This document shows positions 11,051-24,934 of a DNA stretch of 64,000 nt, in pieces. The position numbers and the translations under genes are program-made. This DNA is from Ophthalmolycus amberensis (lineage: Eukaryota > Chordata > Actinopteri > Perciformes > Zoarcidae). The notes under the pieces were generated by a model. That model was not told where the DNA came from, made no database searches, and was given only the letters and a program-made list of their open reading frames with translations. Positions within the stretch are counted from its first letter, which is position 1; each line of letters begins with the position of its first letter. The stretch is from the NCBI GenBank assembly GCA_024529925.1, contig JAFEUB010000065.1, forward strand, positions 3,450,001 to 3,514,000. Direction: 5' to 3'.

Positions 11051-14000
11051 ATATAATATAATACACAAACCTTTACATTCTTGTGAATAGATGCTGATCC
11101 TTAAATAGTTTTGTATGAATAAAAACATAGTTTTAGATACATTGTTGACATTGTATAATAGGTCTACACACACAGTGTCAAATTATATTTTCTCCGTTTC
11201 ATATCATGTTCATTTATTTTATTATTTCTGCTATGTGCACGCTAACTCACTCACGTAAGCCCATGTTCACATCATCACATGAGGGATCCATTTTTCATTT
11301 AGTTTTCAGGCAATATTGTACTATCAAGCCAAGTTGGCCATGTTTTCTTTCTCAATTTAGAATTTCACCTTGGATGTTGCCATGAGAGCTATTTTAGTGG
11401 AAACCGGTATAACGATGTCATTTAGACACTTAAATCTAAGAGAACAATTTTGGAGGTGACTAGGTATGCCTGTGCTTTCCTGCTATTATAAGTCAAATTG
11501 CCAAACCTTTGAAAAAAAATAAAACATTCCCTCACAAGGCCGGGAGCTGTCCAAGGTACCAACTCCTGTCACCAGCAGTAATGGCTTTCACAAGCCAATT
11601 GGTTTCCAATGCTTTGTTGCATTACAGTTATTTGTTAAATCTTTGATAACAAGACTTGGTTTGCACAAGTTCACAGCCTGCCAGCCTGCCACCGACACAG
11701 CTAAACAAAAGTGATTCGACTGACAAAATGCCAGCCGACTCCGGCCCTTCACTACTGATGATTCAAATCATCAACATTTAGGAGGCAGTCCAATTGTTTT
11801 GCCTCGTGTCCTCCAAGTGTCCGGTCTTTATCTGCAGTTGTGTTCTCATCGGAGGACTGTTGACAGAAATAAAAAATGGGTACCATGCTTTTATCAAAAA
11901 GCGATTAAAAAAATAAATAAAAATACTTTCACAAGATGGTTTAATGGTGGGATTTCATAAATGCATGGAGAGATCAAACTACATGTGGCAGTTATTTGTC
12001 AAAAGCCTATCTTGATATATAGAAGACCTGACATTAAACCAACTACATCACACATTATTTGTGCCGGTAGATAAACAGCTGCTACTTTGTAAATATTGTT
12101 AAACTTATCAAAACTATCTACAACTGAGCACTGGACAAATCCCAAACAGTGTGATTAAGCATTTCATCACATATTAACCTCAGGCATCATAAAGTCCTCC
12201 TAATGACGGGTCCAGCATGTGGATAACACCCCAATTAATTTAATCGATGGAAACTTTGAATAATTTATAAACTAATTAAGAAAAAAACATACTTTCTTAT
12301 ATTTCCGATCGGAAGTTACAACTACTTATTGCTCCAAATTCAATCCCATTTGTCCAATTTTGCCGTGTATAACTTCATGATAATGGAGAGTGGTTTTACT
12401 ACTGCAAAGAAGGTGAGCTTAAAACGACCCTGGACTATAATAAAGTAAATAGAAATGAACATAATTCCGCTACTGCTGTGTTGCAGAATTGACTTTTCTC
12501 AAGTGAAAAGTCATCGGAGCACAGTGATTTATTTAACTTAGATGATTTAGCTCAAAACTTTTTTTTGTATAGTTCAGATTCAGAATGAGCTTTTGTTTTC
12601 ATGAAAACCCTGCTGAGCAATCTTATTCACATGTTTATTAGATCGTTTTTGAGGCCCTGCACACCCACACACTGGTATGTTCATTCTGGTAGAAAAGAGG
12701 CAAAACTATGAGAAAGAGATCTAGTGAGGCAAAATAATTGAGTGTCCCACTGATGATAAGGGACTTTAATCGGATCAAAATATTATATGGTATGAAAATA
12801 AAGAGAAATTGCAGCAAGTATACTGTACATGGTGTTTACAATCAGTCATGGGTTCAAATTACAGGAAACATGACTGCAATTGCTGTATAAAGCATTTGAA
12901 GTTACAGAAAACATGAAAAGTCCAAAAAGGCAAAAACAAAGCCACGTGGTATAGGTTGCTACGAACACACATCCATGGCACACAATGTAACAGAGAAATA
13001 ACACAACCACAAATTGTGTTTGACCAAGATGAGCACCCAACCAGAACTGAAAATACAACAGAGACAAGAGAGACAAGAAATGGAAAGTTTGTCTGAGCTG
13101 AACACTGACAGAGAATCTCGATCAATACACAGACTGACTCCACAACTCGAAAAGTGACGAAACAAGCTTTGTATTTCAATCCCTGTGCACCGCATATGTA
13201 TGCAATACAAAAAAGTACAAAAGATGTTCACTTTGAATAGGCCAAGTGGAAGTTTTGTGGTATAAATTCAGCTAAATGTGTTTTACCTGTGGCATGTTCA
13301 ACACTGGCAAGTGTGATGCAGCAGCTCGGAGCCCAAGACAAATTTCCCCTGCGGGACAATAAAGTATATCTTATCTATCTTATCTTATCTTCTTAGAAGT
13401 CGGGATTTACCAACAGTATTTAGACTTAATCTATGTTCCGTTTTGGGATTATTATTTCATTTTGTTCATGTGATGAAACACTGCCAAACTATTTGAAAGG
13501 CCAGCGTCTAAACTAGGAAATAAAGATAATACAATTTAGGTAAAGAAACAAAGGATGTGTTCCTTATTAAAGAGCTCGACAGTGACATTTTGGTCTTCAT
13601 GAAGATGTTGACTGAATGCGCTGATTTGGGTACATTGTACCGTCAAAACTCTAGATATGTCCCGATGAGTTCACACCAATGGAGCCATGCAAACAACGGA
13701 TGCCAGTGAGATGTTTGTTTACCTCAGGAAGTGATTCAGCGCTTATGAGTCATTCGCCACTGCAAAAATAATATTGCAGACAAATATGAGTGTTTTCAGA
13801 AGGTTTGTTCCACATGAGGTACAACTGTGTCTCGTCAGACAAATCAGCTCTCGTCACAGATTGAGAACAGTGGACACGTGTAAAGAGATTTCACAACGCA
13901 GAGGCACACAGGTTACCTTTTAGGCATTTGGCTGACATTTTTTGATCCACGGCGGACGACTTGGACAAACCTGGCTGGCTGGTGTGAAATCAAGACCACT

Positions 14001-17000
14001 GCTGGTTGTGACATGAAGCCCACCTCGTCCTTTGAAATCTGCATCAAATGTACGTTCGGCTTGACTCAATCATCACACAGCCATGGTGAATCAGAAGGAG
14101 TCTTTGCTGCAGAGACGATAAAGAGGAACAGCAGTTAAAAACAAACATTTGCTGTGTTCTCAACTGTTTGATCTCGCTATGTGAGCCTCGTATTTTTTTC
14201 GAGCGAGAGAAAAAGCCTGCGTTGCCCACTGGAACAGGCAGAGCAGTTACATGACTAAAGTCAGCATGATTTTGAACATCCATCACAGTGACAAGCTGCT
14301 CCCACTTGTCATGTTTCATTATGAATCCCAGAGGATTACAGAACATACTGACACATCATGTAGGCTGGGCCTGTTAACTTCCAGGCTGTTTCATAGAAGA
14401 AGACTTGTATATTCTGGATAGAACTTTTCTTCTCTAATTATGTGCCAAACAAGGTCTGCAGCTATCCTTACTTCTGTTTCAGTCAAGTCCAAACTTCGCT
14501 TCACACATGTCCAGCAAACGTAATGGAATGCCGGTTCAGAAACACGATTTGAGCTTGAATGAATTTGTCAATTATACACAAAGTTTCTGATATGTTATTC
14601 CTGTACGAGCCATTAGACATCAGACTCTATTTCAAGTCAGGTAGTTTCAAAACATTTCCGTGGCTGGTCGTTCTACCGAGTCAATTAGCTGAATAAACTG
14701 AGCTCTTCGTGAGCAGACGTGAGCAGATGGGGGAAGTCAAACATATTCATGAATGACTTTACGTATAACAACACCTGACAAGTACATTCATGCGCTTCTG
14801 ATCAACAAACAGACCCGCGAGCGCTTAGAATACCTGCTATGTTTACAATATTGTTTCTGAAGAGAAAGTTAAAAGTGACAGCTGATGTTGTAGAGAAGCA
14901 ATTTATACTTGTTTGGCGAATGAATATATGATCAGCACGCTTTAAAGAGGCCCAATCTGCGATTCAAATGTAAATAAAAGCAGAGACGGAGAAAAGAGGG
15001 AGCAAATTAATGTGATGACTTCTTCCTCTGTAGCCAAATGAACCTGAAACAATGGCTGATAAAGGAAATTATTCTGGAGCAATTTAACCACTATTCAGGC
15101 CTGAGGCGAGCAATACAAACAACTTAGCAAACCAGCGAGCATTAGAGATGTAGACTCATGAATAAATGATCCTCAGATCTCCAATTTGACATCACAAAGA
15201 TACACACTGGGCCCACTGTCAAAGACCCACCATCTCTGCCAGTGAGTCGTCACCGCAAAGGTAATAACTCTCGATTTCTCTCTCCGCCTCCCTCCCTCTC
15301 TCTCTCGCTCTCTTTCTGTCTCCCCTTTCATTTTTCATGCAACACAATGTAATTGCATCTCTCTGCTACCGAATCCAGGGTGGCAACGTTTGATACTGAC
15401 ACACCAGCCCCGCAGACGTCCCGTGGGTGTCAAGACATCAGACGGCTGTGGGAGCAAACCACCTGCTGGGTGCACCCCCGCACGTCGCTGCTGAATCAGC
15501 AAAACCCATCCTGCACGATTTCAGACGCGTAGCAATACTGACAATCAAAGTCCCACCGCTCGAAATGACACCGTCTTCGTCGTGATCCAAAAGCTGCCGC
15601 GGACAGCGCAGCCATCACTTCTGGCGACAAGTGCACTGATGCAGATACTGCCAGACGGGGGGGTGTATATGTTAGCTTCTAAATAAAATATTGAGCATTT
15701 TTCTTTGTTCTACCAACAAAGCCACTGATTTTTTACGACTTTGTTATTTAAGTAACTGCCATAAATGAATTGCATGAAATAGCATTAAAGGGGGTGATAG
15801 CTTTTCATGACTTCTTGAATTAATGTTAAAAATCTCTTGATACTCTTTTACCATTTGTTATATAAACACACAGGAACCGGTAACAAGATAATTAAAAACA
15901 TGTTTTTTAAGGCATTTTAATAGCATTTTACAGGTGTTTCGGTATTAAGGCGGCATATTTTACCAACCCAAAATGTTACCAAACATGATGCTGATTGGAT
16001 CCCGTGGGGAAAGGGAAATTGGTGAAATTCCTTTCATTAGACCCCAAACGTTCCTGTATTGTTTTGTGCAAATATTGGGTCAAGGCCCATTCAACAGGTG
16101 TCCGCCCACTGTGGCTGCTTTACCACATGCAGCGCAGAACGATTATCAGAATCCAGGTCAATCAGCATTGTGAGCGAGTTTCGACCTGTACAACCCGCCC
16201 ACTTTGAAAACAGGACCCACGCGTGTTACACTGGTCCCTATATCCAAAGGGTCACGAAGCCATGAGTAATTAACCGACTGCATTACCACAAACCTGACAA
16301 GAGCATGATGTGGTGTCCGACTCTCAGCTCTGGTCCACATGGTGTGTAAATGGTTTGACACAGGGATACTCCGGGTCACTGGCTTTAGCGTAAAATAGAC
16401 CCACATAGATCAGGCCTCTGATGGGAAATGAAACACACGCCCTGACTGTCAGCGAGTATTAGTCTCTCCTATCGCTGAATGCCTGCCATACCCTCAAGCC
16501 TGAGGAAAGATTATTTAGCGAGTGAACAAGCTTTCTGAGTCTGAGAGACAGATTTCCTTCGTATGCGTGTACAGCGGTACAGTATGTGTCTTTCAGTCTG
16601 TGTTCTTATGTTTACGTGTGTCATTTTGAATGGAATATCCATACAATGTGTGTCAGTCACAACAGGACTAGTGATGTACCATCTGCTATCAAACTGGATA
16701 AAAAAACAAGTTGTCAACATCACTTCGAAGTCTTTTCTTCTCCCTACAGCAAATAACTAGCATGAATTGAACTGATGGAGTTGCAAACCACAGGTGTGGT
16801 CTGACACACAGGGCTGCGCTGCCAACCTCAAAGCAGCAGAAAAATGGATCGTGACAACTGCTGCGGCAAACAGACCACGGCTGATGTAGTATTATCTAAA
16901 TATAATTGCCTTCTCCTTTTGGCAAGTTTAGCACCATGGCACAATTAACACAGTGGCCTGCAGCTAAATGTGGGAGAAAGTACGAGACAGAGATAAAGCA

Positions 17001-18554
17001 AGAGAGAGACAGAGCAGCAATAAACCTACAAATCAACCTTATGCATTCATGCCTCCTGGATAGTAGCACACAACAAGTTCGGATGCATAACGCTTATATA
17101 TGAAGAGAATAAATTCCTAGCATTCTAGTTCATTCCAGTCAGCCAACCTACAAGGAGCAGATGCATTATGTGGAAACACAGTATAATAAACAAAAGAGTA
17201 GGGGTGATTTGGCATCCAGGGGGAGGCTCTATCCACGAGCACACAGCGAGCTCAGGACAACAGCAAACACATGAGTGACAGAGCCCATTACAAACTTTCA
17301 TACTACAGTGTTTGAGACCGACCACCGTGTGCAAAGTCACCCGCTGAGCACCTCACACCACAAGGGGAGCACACTTTCAATGACCTGACATGGAGAAATC
17401 TTCACTCAGCAATGCACCAGCACTGCAGCAGGCTGAACCCCATCAGCTATGCAGCAGATCTTTATTAACAGCACACCAACAAAACAATTGGAGCAATGTG
17501 TTCATATGTATAATGAGCAGCAGGTAAAAACAGCATACGTATAGCAGAACAGGATACCAGCAGTTTATATCTAAACATGACAAACAAAAGCTATTGTTCT
17601 GAGTACTGGATAGTACTTCACTCTATCAAGTGTGTGAAGACACTGTGAATGTGATGATCTATCCATTGGATAAACATGTTGAGATCAACATGAAGCTATT
17701 ACATGGAAACTAATGTGCTGTGTGAATGGACTGCAGTCATGTTTACATCCCTGTAGCGAATATACAAACACCACACACAGTAAAAGCAACAACCAAAGGG
17801 GGATATGCCATATAAAGACATTCAACACAAACCACAACACACGTGGGCAACCATCGGAAGGGATTTTGTAACTATATGCACCATTTCCTCTAAGATCTAA
17901 TCTGAAATTAGACAAATTGAAGGACTTTAATTTTGAAATGCTACATCAGTCATTGTATGGAAATATTGACAAGAATATTTTCATAGCACCTTAAACATTT
18001 CAGAAATTTGAAGGTGCAATTTCAGTTCACAGTTTGTACTTCATAAAATATCTTAATTGGTCCAGTTAACATGTTTGATTTTGTTCAGGATGTGGTCAGA
18101 AATGTCCTGAACACATACATATCAGTCAGTCAGATATTATTAATTTCATTATCTTTCCAGAAACCCTCAAATCAATGCGTTTACCGTGAATTTCAGCATA
18201 TAGGCGCACTAATATTTAAGTGTCTGCTGGGTTGACCGCAGTGATTGACAGCAGCACAAGAGCAGAAACTAGCAGCCAGCAAGCACAAAGCATCACAAAA
18301 CAAGCACAGATGGTAACTTCGAGCAATGCTAGCCAGCACTGAAGCAACATCAAACACACAAACAACGGAACAGAGCCAAGACGTGTTCGCAGATATTAGT
18401 CAAATCAGCAAGTCCCTACCTCGGTGAAGTTAGCTGTCATCCCCCGGCCTGTCATCTTAACTCATGCATAGAGTCCAACTCCGCTTGAGGCTTGAAGTGT
18501 CGTTCGACGCAACAGCTGATTATAAACAACATCCGAGAAAACAGAAGAGTTCTA
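11051..18554. other. Gene-free stretch
   Basis: No exon-like open frame with family motifs was found. Only the retroposon tail at 13330-13392 and short simple repeats stand out. 15000-15620 is less AT-rich and could hold regulatory sequence. Confidence 0.5.
13330..13392 (+). mobile_element. Retroposon 3' tail with (TATCT)n
   Basis: AAGACAAATTTCCCCTGCGG, GACAATAAAGTATATC, then TTATCTATCTTATCTTATCT. A 5'-truncated non-LTR retroposon end, in the opposite orientation to the copy at 9200-9246. Confidence 0.5.
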
Positions 18555-18962
18555 GGCCCAATCCCAATCTCCACCCTCACCGACTCACGGAGTTTTGAGG
18601 CGCACTCCCGCAAAGTCAGTGCCGGTTTAGGACTGTCCCGTCAAATCGAGTGTTTGAGGGCTCTCTGGCAGACATTTAGATTAAATAGATGATATGAAAT
18701 TACCTCTCATCCTTTGAGGAAGGAGCCAGGAAGATGTTCAAATCAGGGAGTACAAAGTATAAAATAAATACCCACAATTCAGACATCATATTTTTTGTTG
18801 TTTTCATGGTAACGTGATATGTTGCAGCAAAGTGCTGTCCCATTCCTATTTCCATTTCAAGCCCTCACAGTGTCTCACACTCAACCACTTAGTTGGTGAG
18901 GTCAGTAAGGCCTTGAGGGTTCAGGGTTTGAGGCTTTAGGGGGGGACATTGGGACTGGGCCC
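18555..18962. mobile_element. MITE-like element with imperfect terminal inverted repeats
   Basis: The left end GGCCCAATCCCAATCTCCAC and the right end, reversed (GGCCCAGTCCCAATGTCCCC), match at 17 of 20 positions. The unit is 408 bp, non-coding and AT-rich in the middle. No convincing target duplication was found, so the superfamily is open. Confidence 0.5.
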
Positions 18963-19779
18963 AAATATGAGTGTTACCCAACGAAGACGACCGGAAGTGA
19001 CGGAGCACGGGAGTGACCATACAGAGAATAAATAATATCAAGGCCTCTCTGAAGGCCTTTCCTTTACTGCAGGGGTATTCAATAAATGTTCAACGAGTTA
19101 TGCAAAAAATTAATTCAAATTCAAAAAAATGAACTGCAATTGTAGTTCCCATAAAGACTCCAATTGGAATGGATCCTAAATCCTGTAGTTCCTGTAGTTC
19201 CACCTTTCGTCGAACACAGATATCCCGGAGACCGAGGAAAACGTAGTGTCAGCAAAAAAACTTGAGGGGGAAACAAATATCAAGAGAATACAGCTGAGAG
19301 TGGCAGGTGTGAGGGAAGTCGAGTAAAAATAGCAAGACAGGCAGTCTTTGTTTAAGGGCTGTAGGCAAGATGAATGCAGCATGTGTATAAAGTGTGAAGC
19401 AAGCGGGGAATCGAGTCGAGGAGAAGAAGGTAGCGAGACAGAGGCAAAAAACGAATGGGGGTGGGGGGGGATAATGGTCTAAATGGATATAGAGAACTGT
19501 CTGCCGTATACTAGACAAGACCACATTTCCAAAACAAATGTAGATGAAACACTGACATGTACGGCTGCTTCAAAATGTCTGTCAGCTAAAAAGAAGAAAT
19601 ATTTCAAATATCTGTCTGAGCTTCAAGAAACTCTGCCGTACCAAACGTGGCTCTCTGTCATTATGTTTCCCTTATTTCTGCTACGTGTGAAAGACCAGCT
19701 CTGTCTCCTTTACCTCCATCCTAAACCCAGTCAGACACCGGCACACTCTCTGTGTGCGAGCATGAGTGTATGAATGTTT

Positions 19780-19818
<39 letters not shown>
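19780..19818. repeat. (CA)n microsatellite
   Basis: About 19 CA units. Confidence 0.95.
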
Positions 19819-19821
<3 letters not shown>

Positions 19822-21290
19822 GCTCTTCAGATCTAAAATGAGGCAGAGAAAGTAACTGCGAAGCCAGACGGGAGCCTGCAGCTATCTCAGGGACGAATAC
19901 AACTATTCCATTACAAACACCTTTAATGTCGCCACGGTGCGTCTGACTTGCTATGCAGTCACATAATTTAATTTTTCTCGAAGGTAGGTACCAACACTAT
20001 TATTATTGGTTACAACTTTGCAGCATGCGACTCATAAAAAGGGGCCAATCAACCAATGTGTTTTTTAATGAGAAAAGTCCTTCACCTACTTTTCCAAACA
20101 GAGTTTAGTGGTAAGCAATACATTAACGGCCTCAGAAAAGAAATTCAGTTCACAGAAGCAAAGTGCTTGAGGTGAAAGAAACCAACTCTGCTGCGATGTG
20201 TGAAAGACTTGTGACAGCTGTGGAGGCAGGATTAGTATAAATGCAGCAATCCTCGTTCCCGGCGTAGACTATTTAAATCTGCCCGTCACAGCTGTGTAAT
20301 CTAAGGGCAGCTTTCTGGTAGATTTTATTTGTTTTTTGTTGTTGTTTTTGCAATTGAGATTCCCTTATTAAGACTCAGATTTCCTTATGCTTTGCTGCAT
20401 GTGAGATTTGCACGCAGATGATGGTTATTATTATTATAATAACAAAAGTAATGAGACCAATGAACACGTCTAATAAGAGAACTCATCAACAAAGAACAAC
20501 CTGTGAAGTATAAGAGGTTTTTTTGTTCCTTGAATATTACAGCATCACACGCTACTCTACCGACTAAATGTATGTGCAAGCTATCATATGCTGTGATGTT
20601 TAATGGAAAATGATTAGATTATATATATACTTATAATATCATATTCTATATCTGTAATCAGATTCTTCTTGATGTCTGTCAGACCTTTTTAAAAATCTCT
20701 GTCCTATGATGAATACATATATATCGATCATTTTTGATAGTTTAATAAGATAACTTTTTTAATTTCTTCTCAATCAACCTGTTTCAAATTATACCCACAG
20801 AGACAGGAGTGTCCATACAAAATAAGCAGAAGGTCACTGTGCAATTTTATTTTCTATTTTTTTTCTGGTTATTAATGTAGGGTCAACCTGCGCACCAGTC
20901 GGCCTTGTGGCATGTTTGGTGTTTGTTTGCTTGGACTCAAACCCATCGCACTCTTTCTTTTGAAAATATAAACCACTCATACTCTGTCAGAGGCTCCTTT
21001 TCTATGAACCACTTTATCTCTCTTTTGCACTTAGCTTGTTTGTGCCTCAATGCCTGGTGTTGAAAACGAGTACACACGTACGCTACCATTTTGACCAATG
21101 TTATTTTTAGAGTACTTTGCACTTGTATATCATATGTCCGTAATCTATGAGTAAACTAGCTATGTGGCTTGCACATATGTTTTACATGTGTGGACATTTA
21201 TTGCCTTTGACATTGTTGTTTCAGTTACAGGGCTCCTTTCTTTTACCAATAATTCAAATTCATTCATGTAAAATGTTTTTTTTTTACCAT

Positions 21291-21291
21291 T

Positions 21292-21327
<36 letters not shown>
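21291..21327. repeat. (TA)n microsatellite
   Basis: About 17 TA units; could extrude as a cruciform. Confidence 0.95.
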
Positions 21328-21330
<3 letters not shown>

Positions 21331-21351
21331 TGATCTGTTTAGTGGTATATG

Positions 21352-21455
21352 TTAGCGGTCAGTCCACCGTGTTGGTCCAGAAAAAAAGTACCTCGATAAC
21401 TATGATGGATTGCCATGAAATGTTTATAGTCCCCCTAAGGCTAATATTGGCTAAA
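21352..21455 (+). repeat. Degraded interspersed repeat copy B
   Basis: Contains GTTGGTCCAGA, then AACTATGATGGATTGCCATG and AAATGTTTATAGTCCCCC. This is the inner part of the family seen at 52089-52425 ('ctattggatggactgccatggaattt'). Confidence 0.45.
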
Positions 21456-24400
21456 TCCCGACAAGGGATCTGACTCGATATCTGTAGGGAATCACAAAGT
21501 GCATTAGCTCAAAACGTACCAAAGAAAGCATTGTTTTCTGTACAACTCCTGCACCGAGCAGGAACATCTCTTTCTTAGGAGCATGCACTGATGCCTGTCG
21601 CTCTGTGTCCCAGTCTGTCTGGTGAGCTCTCTCTTTTCCTCCCACTCTCATCCTCTCCTCCCTATTTTGCAGGTTAATTATACTTGCACTCCTAAAATGT
21701 GTATATTGTCTCCTCACTCAAATAAATAAGCTAAAAAACATAACGACTACTGCGACCTCGCTCATTTACCTGTTGCCAGCACTGTGCTTCATCTGAGATT
21801 CCTCTTTTGTCAATTAAGGCTGTTCCGTCTCCTGCTCCTACAACGCTGTGTTCTTCAATCTGTCTCATTAACGCAAAGCACCTCTCCTCTGCTTTTTGTC
21901 CTCTTTCTTTGTAATGTTGGTGACATTATCTTCCCATGCACACTGAGCAATGACACTGTGCTGACAAGCAATGACAGCGACGAGCGCAGCGGGGAAGCAA
22001 GAGCTACTTTGTCTTAATGAGCTGCCAGCCTGAGTTCCCCTCCACCTGTGGACATGAGAGTTCTACCGCTCTCATCTCCCAATTCATCTTCGGACTGACT
22101 GTGTGTGCCTGTCTTCTTCCATCTGTCTTTGTTGCCGTAATGTCAGAGACATCTATGTATTATGTTGCGGTCATATCGACTGAAATGAGCATGCTAACCA
22201 GCTAGCCCCGGCCCGTCGTGACTCGTGTCCCTTGAGAGGAAACAGTGAGTCACTGCAGCGTCCAGTCTGCCCCCATGAGAGGACAAAGATGTAGATCTAC
22301 CCCAAAGGCAAATTTTATGTATTTTTGCCCCGCTGTTTGTTAGTAGCTGGCTTTTTTTGTTATCGTTGTAGCTGTAAATTGACATCGTCTGGCCCCAGAA
22401 GTAGAGGTGAAATGCTGACCCCTATTTCTCTGGAACATGTGGCCAAGAATTACACATTGCCCCTTTTAAGCGGACCAAATAATAGATGTGTACAGCATCT
22501 CAGCAACAGTACATTTTCACAGGTGAGTTTTTCCATTTGCAGCTACACCTTCCCACAAACACCTGCCCCCATCTTTGATCATTTGTGTGCAACGTGTGTG
22601 AAAGCAGCCATGTGAAAAAAAAGCGACCTTGTCTCTTTTGGCCTACATTATCAGGATTGTGTCACAGAGAGGGTCCACTAATGCACACTAATCCACACAA
22701 TGACCCCAATCCCTTAAATCTGTCAACAGGGAAGCCGATGCTCCAGATTAGAGATCCTGCTGTAATGATACTGAGGGACTCTGCTCCCGTGTTGTTGTTC
22801 GCAAGACAAACACACATGGTTTGTGATTTGCATAATTCATTATATGCGAAACAGCCCTGACTGCTATATCTGTGGACCTGGATCTCAATGCATTATTGCT
22901 GAAATGATGTAACTGGAATTATAATTAATTATGCTGTATCCCAACCACTCCAGATAAACTCTTATTGCAGCTTGGATGATGACTATGATTAACTGAAGTG
23001 GCCTTCAAGTAATATGATGGAGCCAAGTACTTCCAATACAAAGCTTAGACTATTTCAATGGGGAGACCGAGGAATGGACCTGAGCTACAGAAATTGTAAG
23101 CGTTTCAGTGGAAAAGCACAAGGAGAGTTATTTTGAGGCTCCATTGTTGTTGTACAAACTGTTCAGCTTTTATATCTTCACCATCACGGTGCCTGAACAT
23201 TTAAGTTCTGAATCCTGCGTTGATGATACGGCAGGTCCGCAATCAAAGATGTCGGTGCCACGATGCACCGCAGAGACAGCTTTGAATCACTGCTTATCTC
23301 CGCGGCGAGTTTGTTTACGTTTCCTGGTGGACAGATAAAGCGACTGGAAAGCATTGAGAGCTTATACACATACAGAAACGCTGGGCCCGATGGTCGAGAA
23401 TTTGGAAGCAAGTTATTAAAATTGCTTTTATCAACACTCTAAATCCACCCGATGCTGTTGTGCAGCAGGGAGTGACGACGCTCGCCGTCATATCCGCCGC
23501 TGCCAATCCCTGAGGTGCAGGGCATCAGATTATCTGGGCTTTCTTTAAACTGGGGACGCTGTTTATTTATCACAGCTCCGAGAATATCATTTTGAGAGGT
23601 GTAGCTGTGGTCACCTCAGAGACACCACAAGGAGGATGGAGGAAAAAGAGACAAATGAGCCGTGAGTTATCATGCGAGAGCCTCCACCATTGAGAAGATA
23701 GCTGTAATTCTTTGGGGACGCTGTCACACTTTCTCTCTTCCCCTCTTTCTCTTGCTCTCTATGTGAGTTTTCTTTTGTACAACAGCATTATTGGCAGGCA
23801 CATCAAATAGGTTGCTGTCAGTATGACATTTCGCTGAATGATGACATCAGCCTTAAAAGACTTTCAATAGTGATTAAACAGTCAAATCCCACTGATTCAT
23901 AGAAGAGCTTTAGCCTTTAATCCAAACCATTCACTGCGCTTTCCCATGAATGACACCATAACATTTTAAAGGCTTTAAAAACAATGATTGAATTCAATTC
24001 AATTTCAACACAACAATGTATCCATTTGTTCTTTATTGATAGGATCTCGTCGGAAATACACATCACATTTTGGTTAAAAATAAGAGGCTCTTACATACAA
24101 AAGGCATTGTCATTTTTCATTCACACATGAAAAATCTTACAGTTGAATATGTATTGCTCTGTGTCAGGAGAGCAAGATTATACTTTCTTTCTTTTTTACA
24201 GATTGTAGAAGCAGGCACCCAGGAGGAGCCTGAAGACCAAGGTAAATTTGTTAGAAATAATTCCGAAACAATGTCCGCTTCCAACGCGGCACAGACTGTA
24301 TTTGCATAACATGCATTTGATTTGAATAAATATCCGGTGACGACTGCAGTGACAGACTGCTCCTGATAAATGTTGCATATTCTCTGACAAATTGCACAGA

Positions 24401-24880
24401 CTCTTCAGGTATTCTCCGGAGGAATCCGAGAAAAAAAGTACAAAAAGGCTGGAAAGGAATAGAATTACAAGAAATAATCCCTACCGAACTGCATTTAGCC
24501 CGACAACTAGCAATATCTGGAGCAGTTTCTACAGGGCAACAGCATTGCACACAGGAGATGAGAATTTGTCTTGAGTTGGAAATATGGAAAAAAGGTAATA
24601 GTATAGATCTATTTATATTTACAACAGCTGATCTGGAGAGCACATCTTTTTCAATTACAAGAATCTGTCATTTTGAGGATAAAATCCAGCTTTAAATCTT
24701 TAAAAAAAAAAGGAACACAGTATGTCTTATGTAGCTCTTCATGGGGACATGGTTACGTAATATATTTACAGGCTTTTACTGATATAATATAAAAAGTCCT
24801 TATAGTATCAATAAATTCAGCCTCTGAAGTGATTTATCTTTTAGACGATCGATACCAGAACTTGCTGTGTATGTCACTCT

Positions 24881-24886
24881 TTTATT
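24881..24886 (-). terminator. Candidate poly(A) signal of the TMEM132 gene
   Basis: AATAAA on the minus strand about 50 nt past the stop codon. No clear GT-rich element follows it, and another AATAAA lies at 24032-24037, so a longer 3' UTR is quite possible. Confidence 0.4.
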
Positions 24887-24934
24887 CTCTCTCACTCATA
24901 CACATACACACACATGTATCGAAACACCCCACAC

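Larger units (their letters stand above)
18963..24880. other. Gene-free stretch downstream of the TMEM132 gene
   Basis: Holds (CA)n, (TA)n and repeat copy B. 22200-22470 ends in ATTACACATTGCCCCTTTTA and may be an old MITE remnant. 23180-23560 is complex, non-repetitive and GC-balanced. No gene recognised. Confidence 0.5.
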
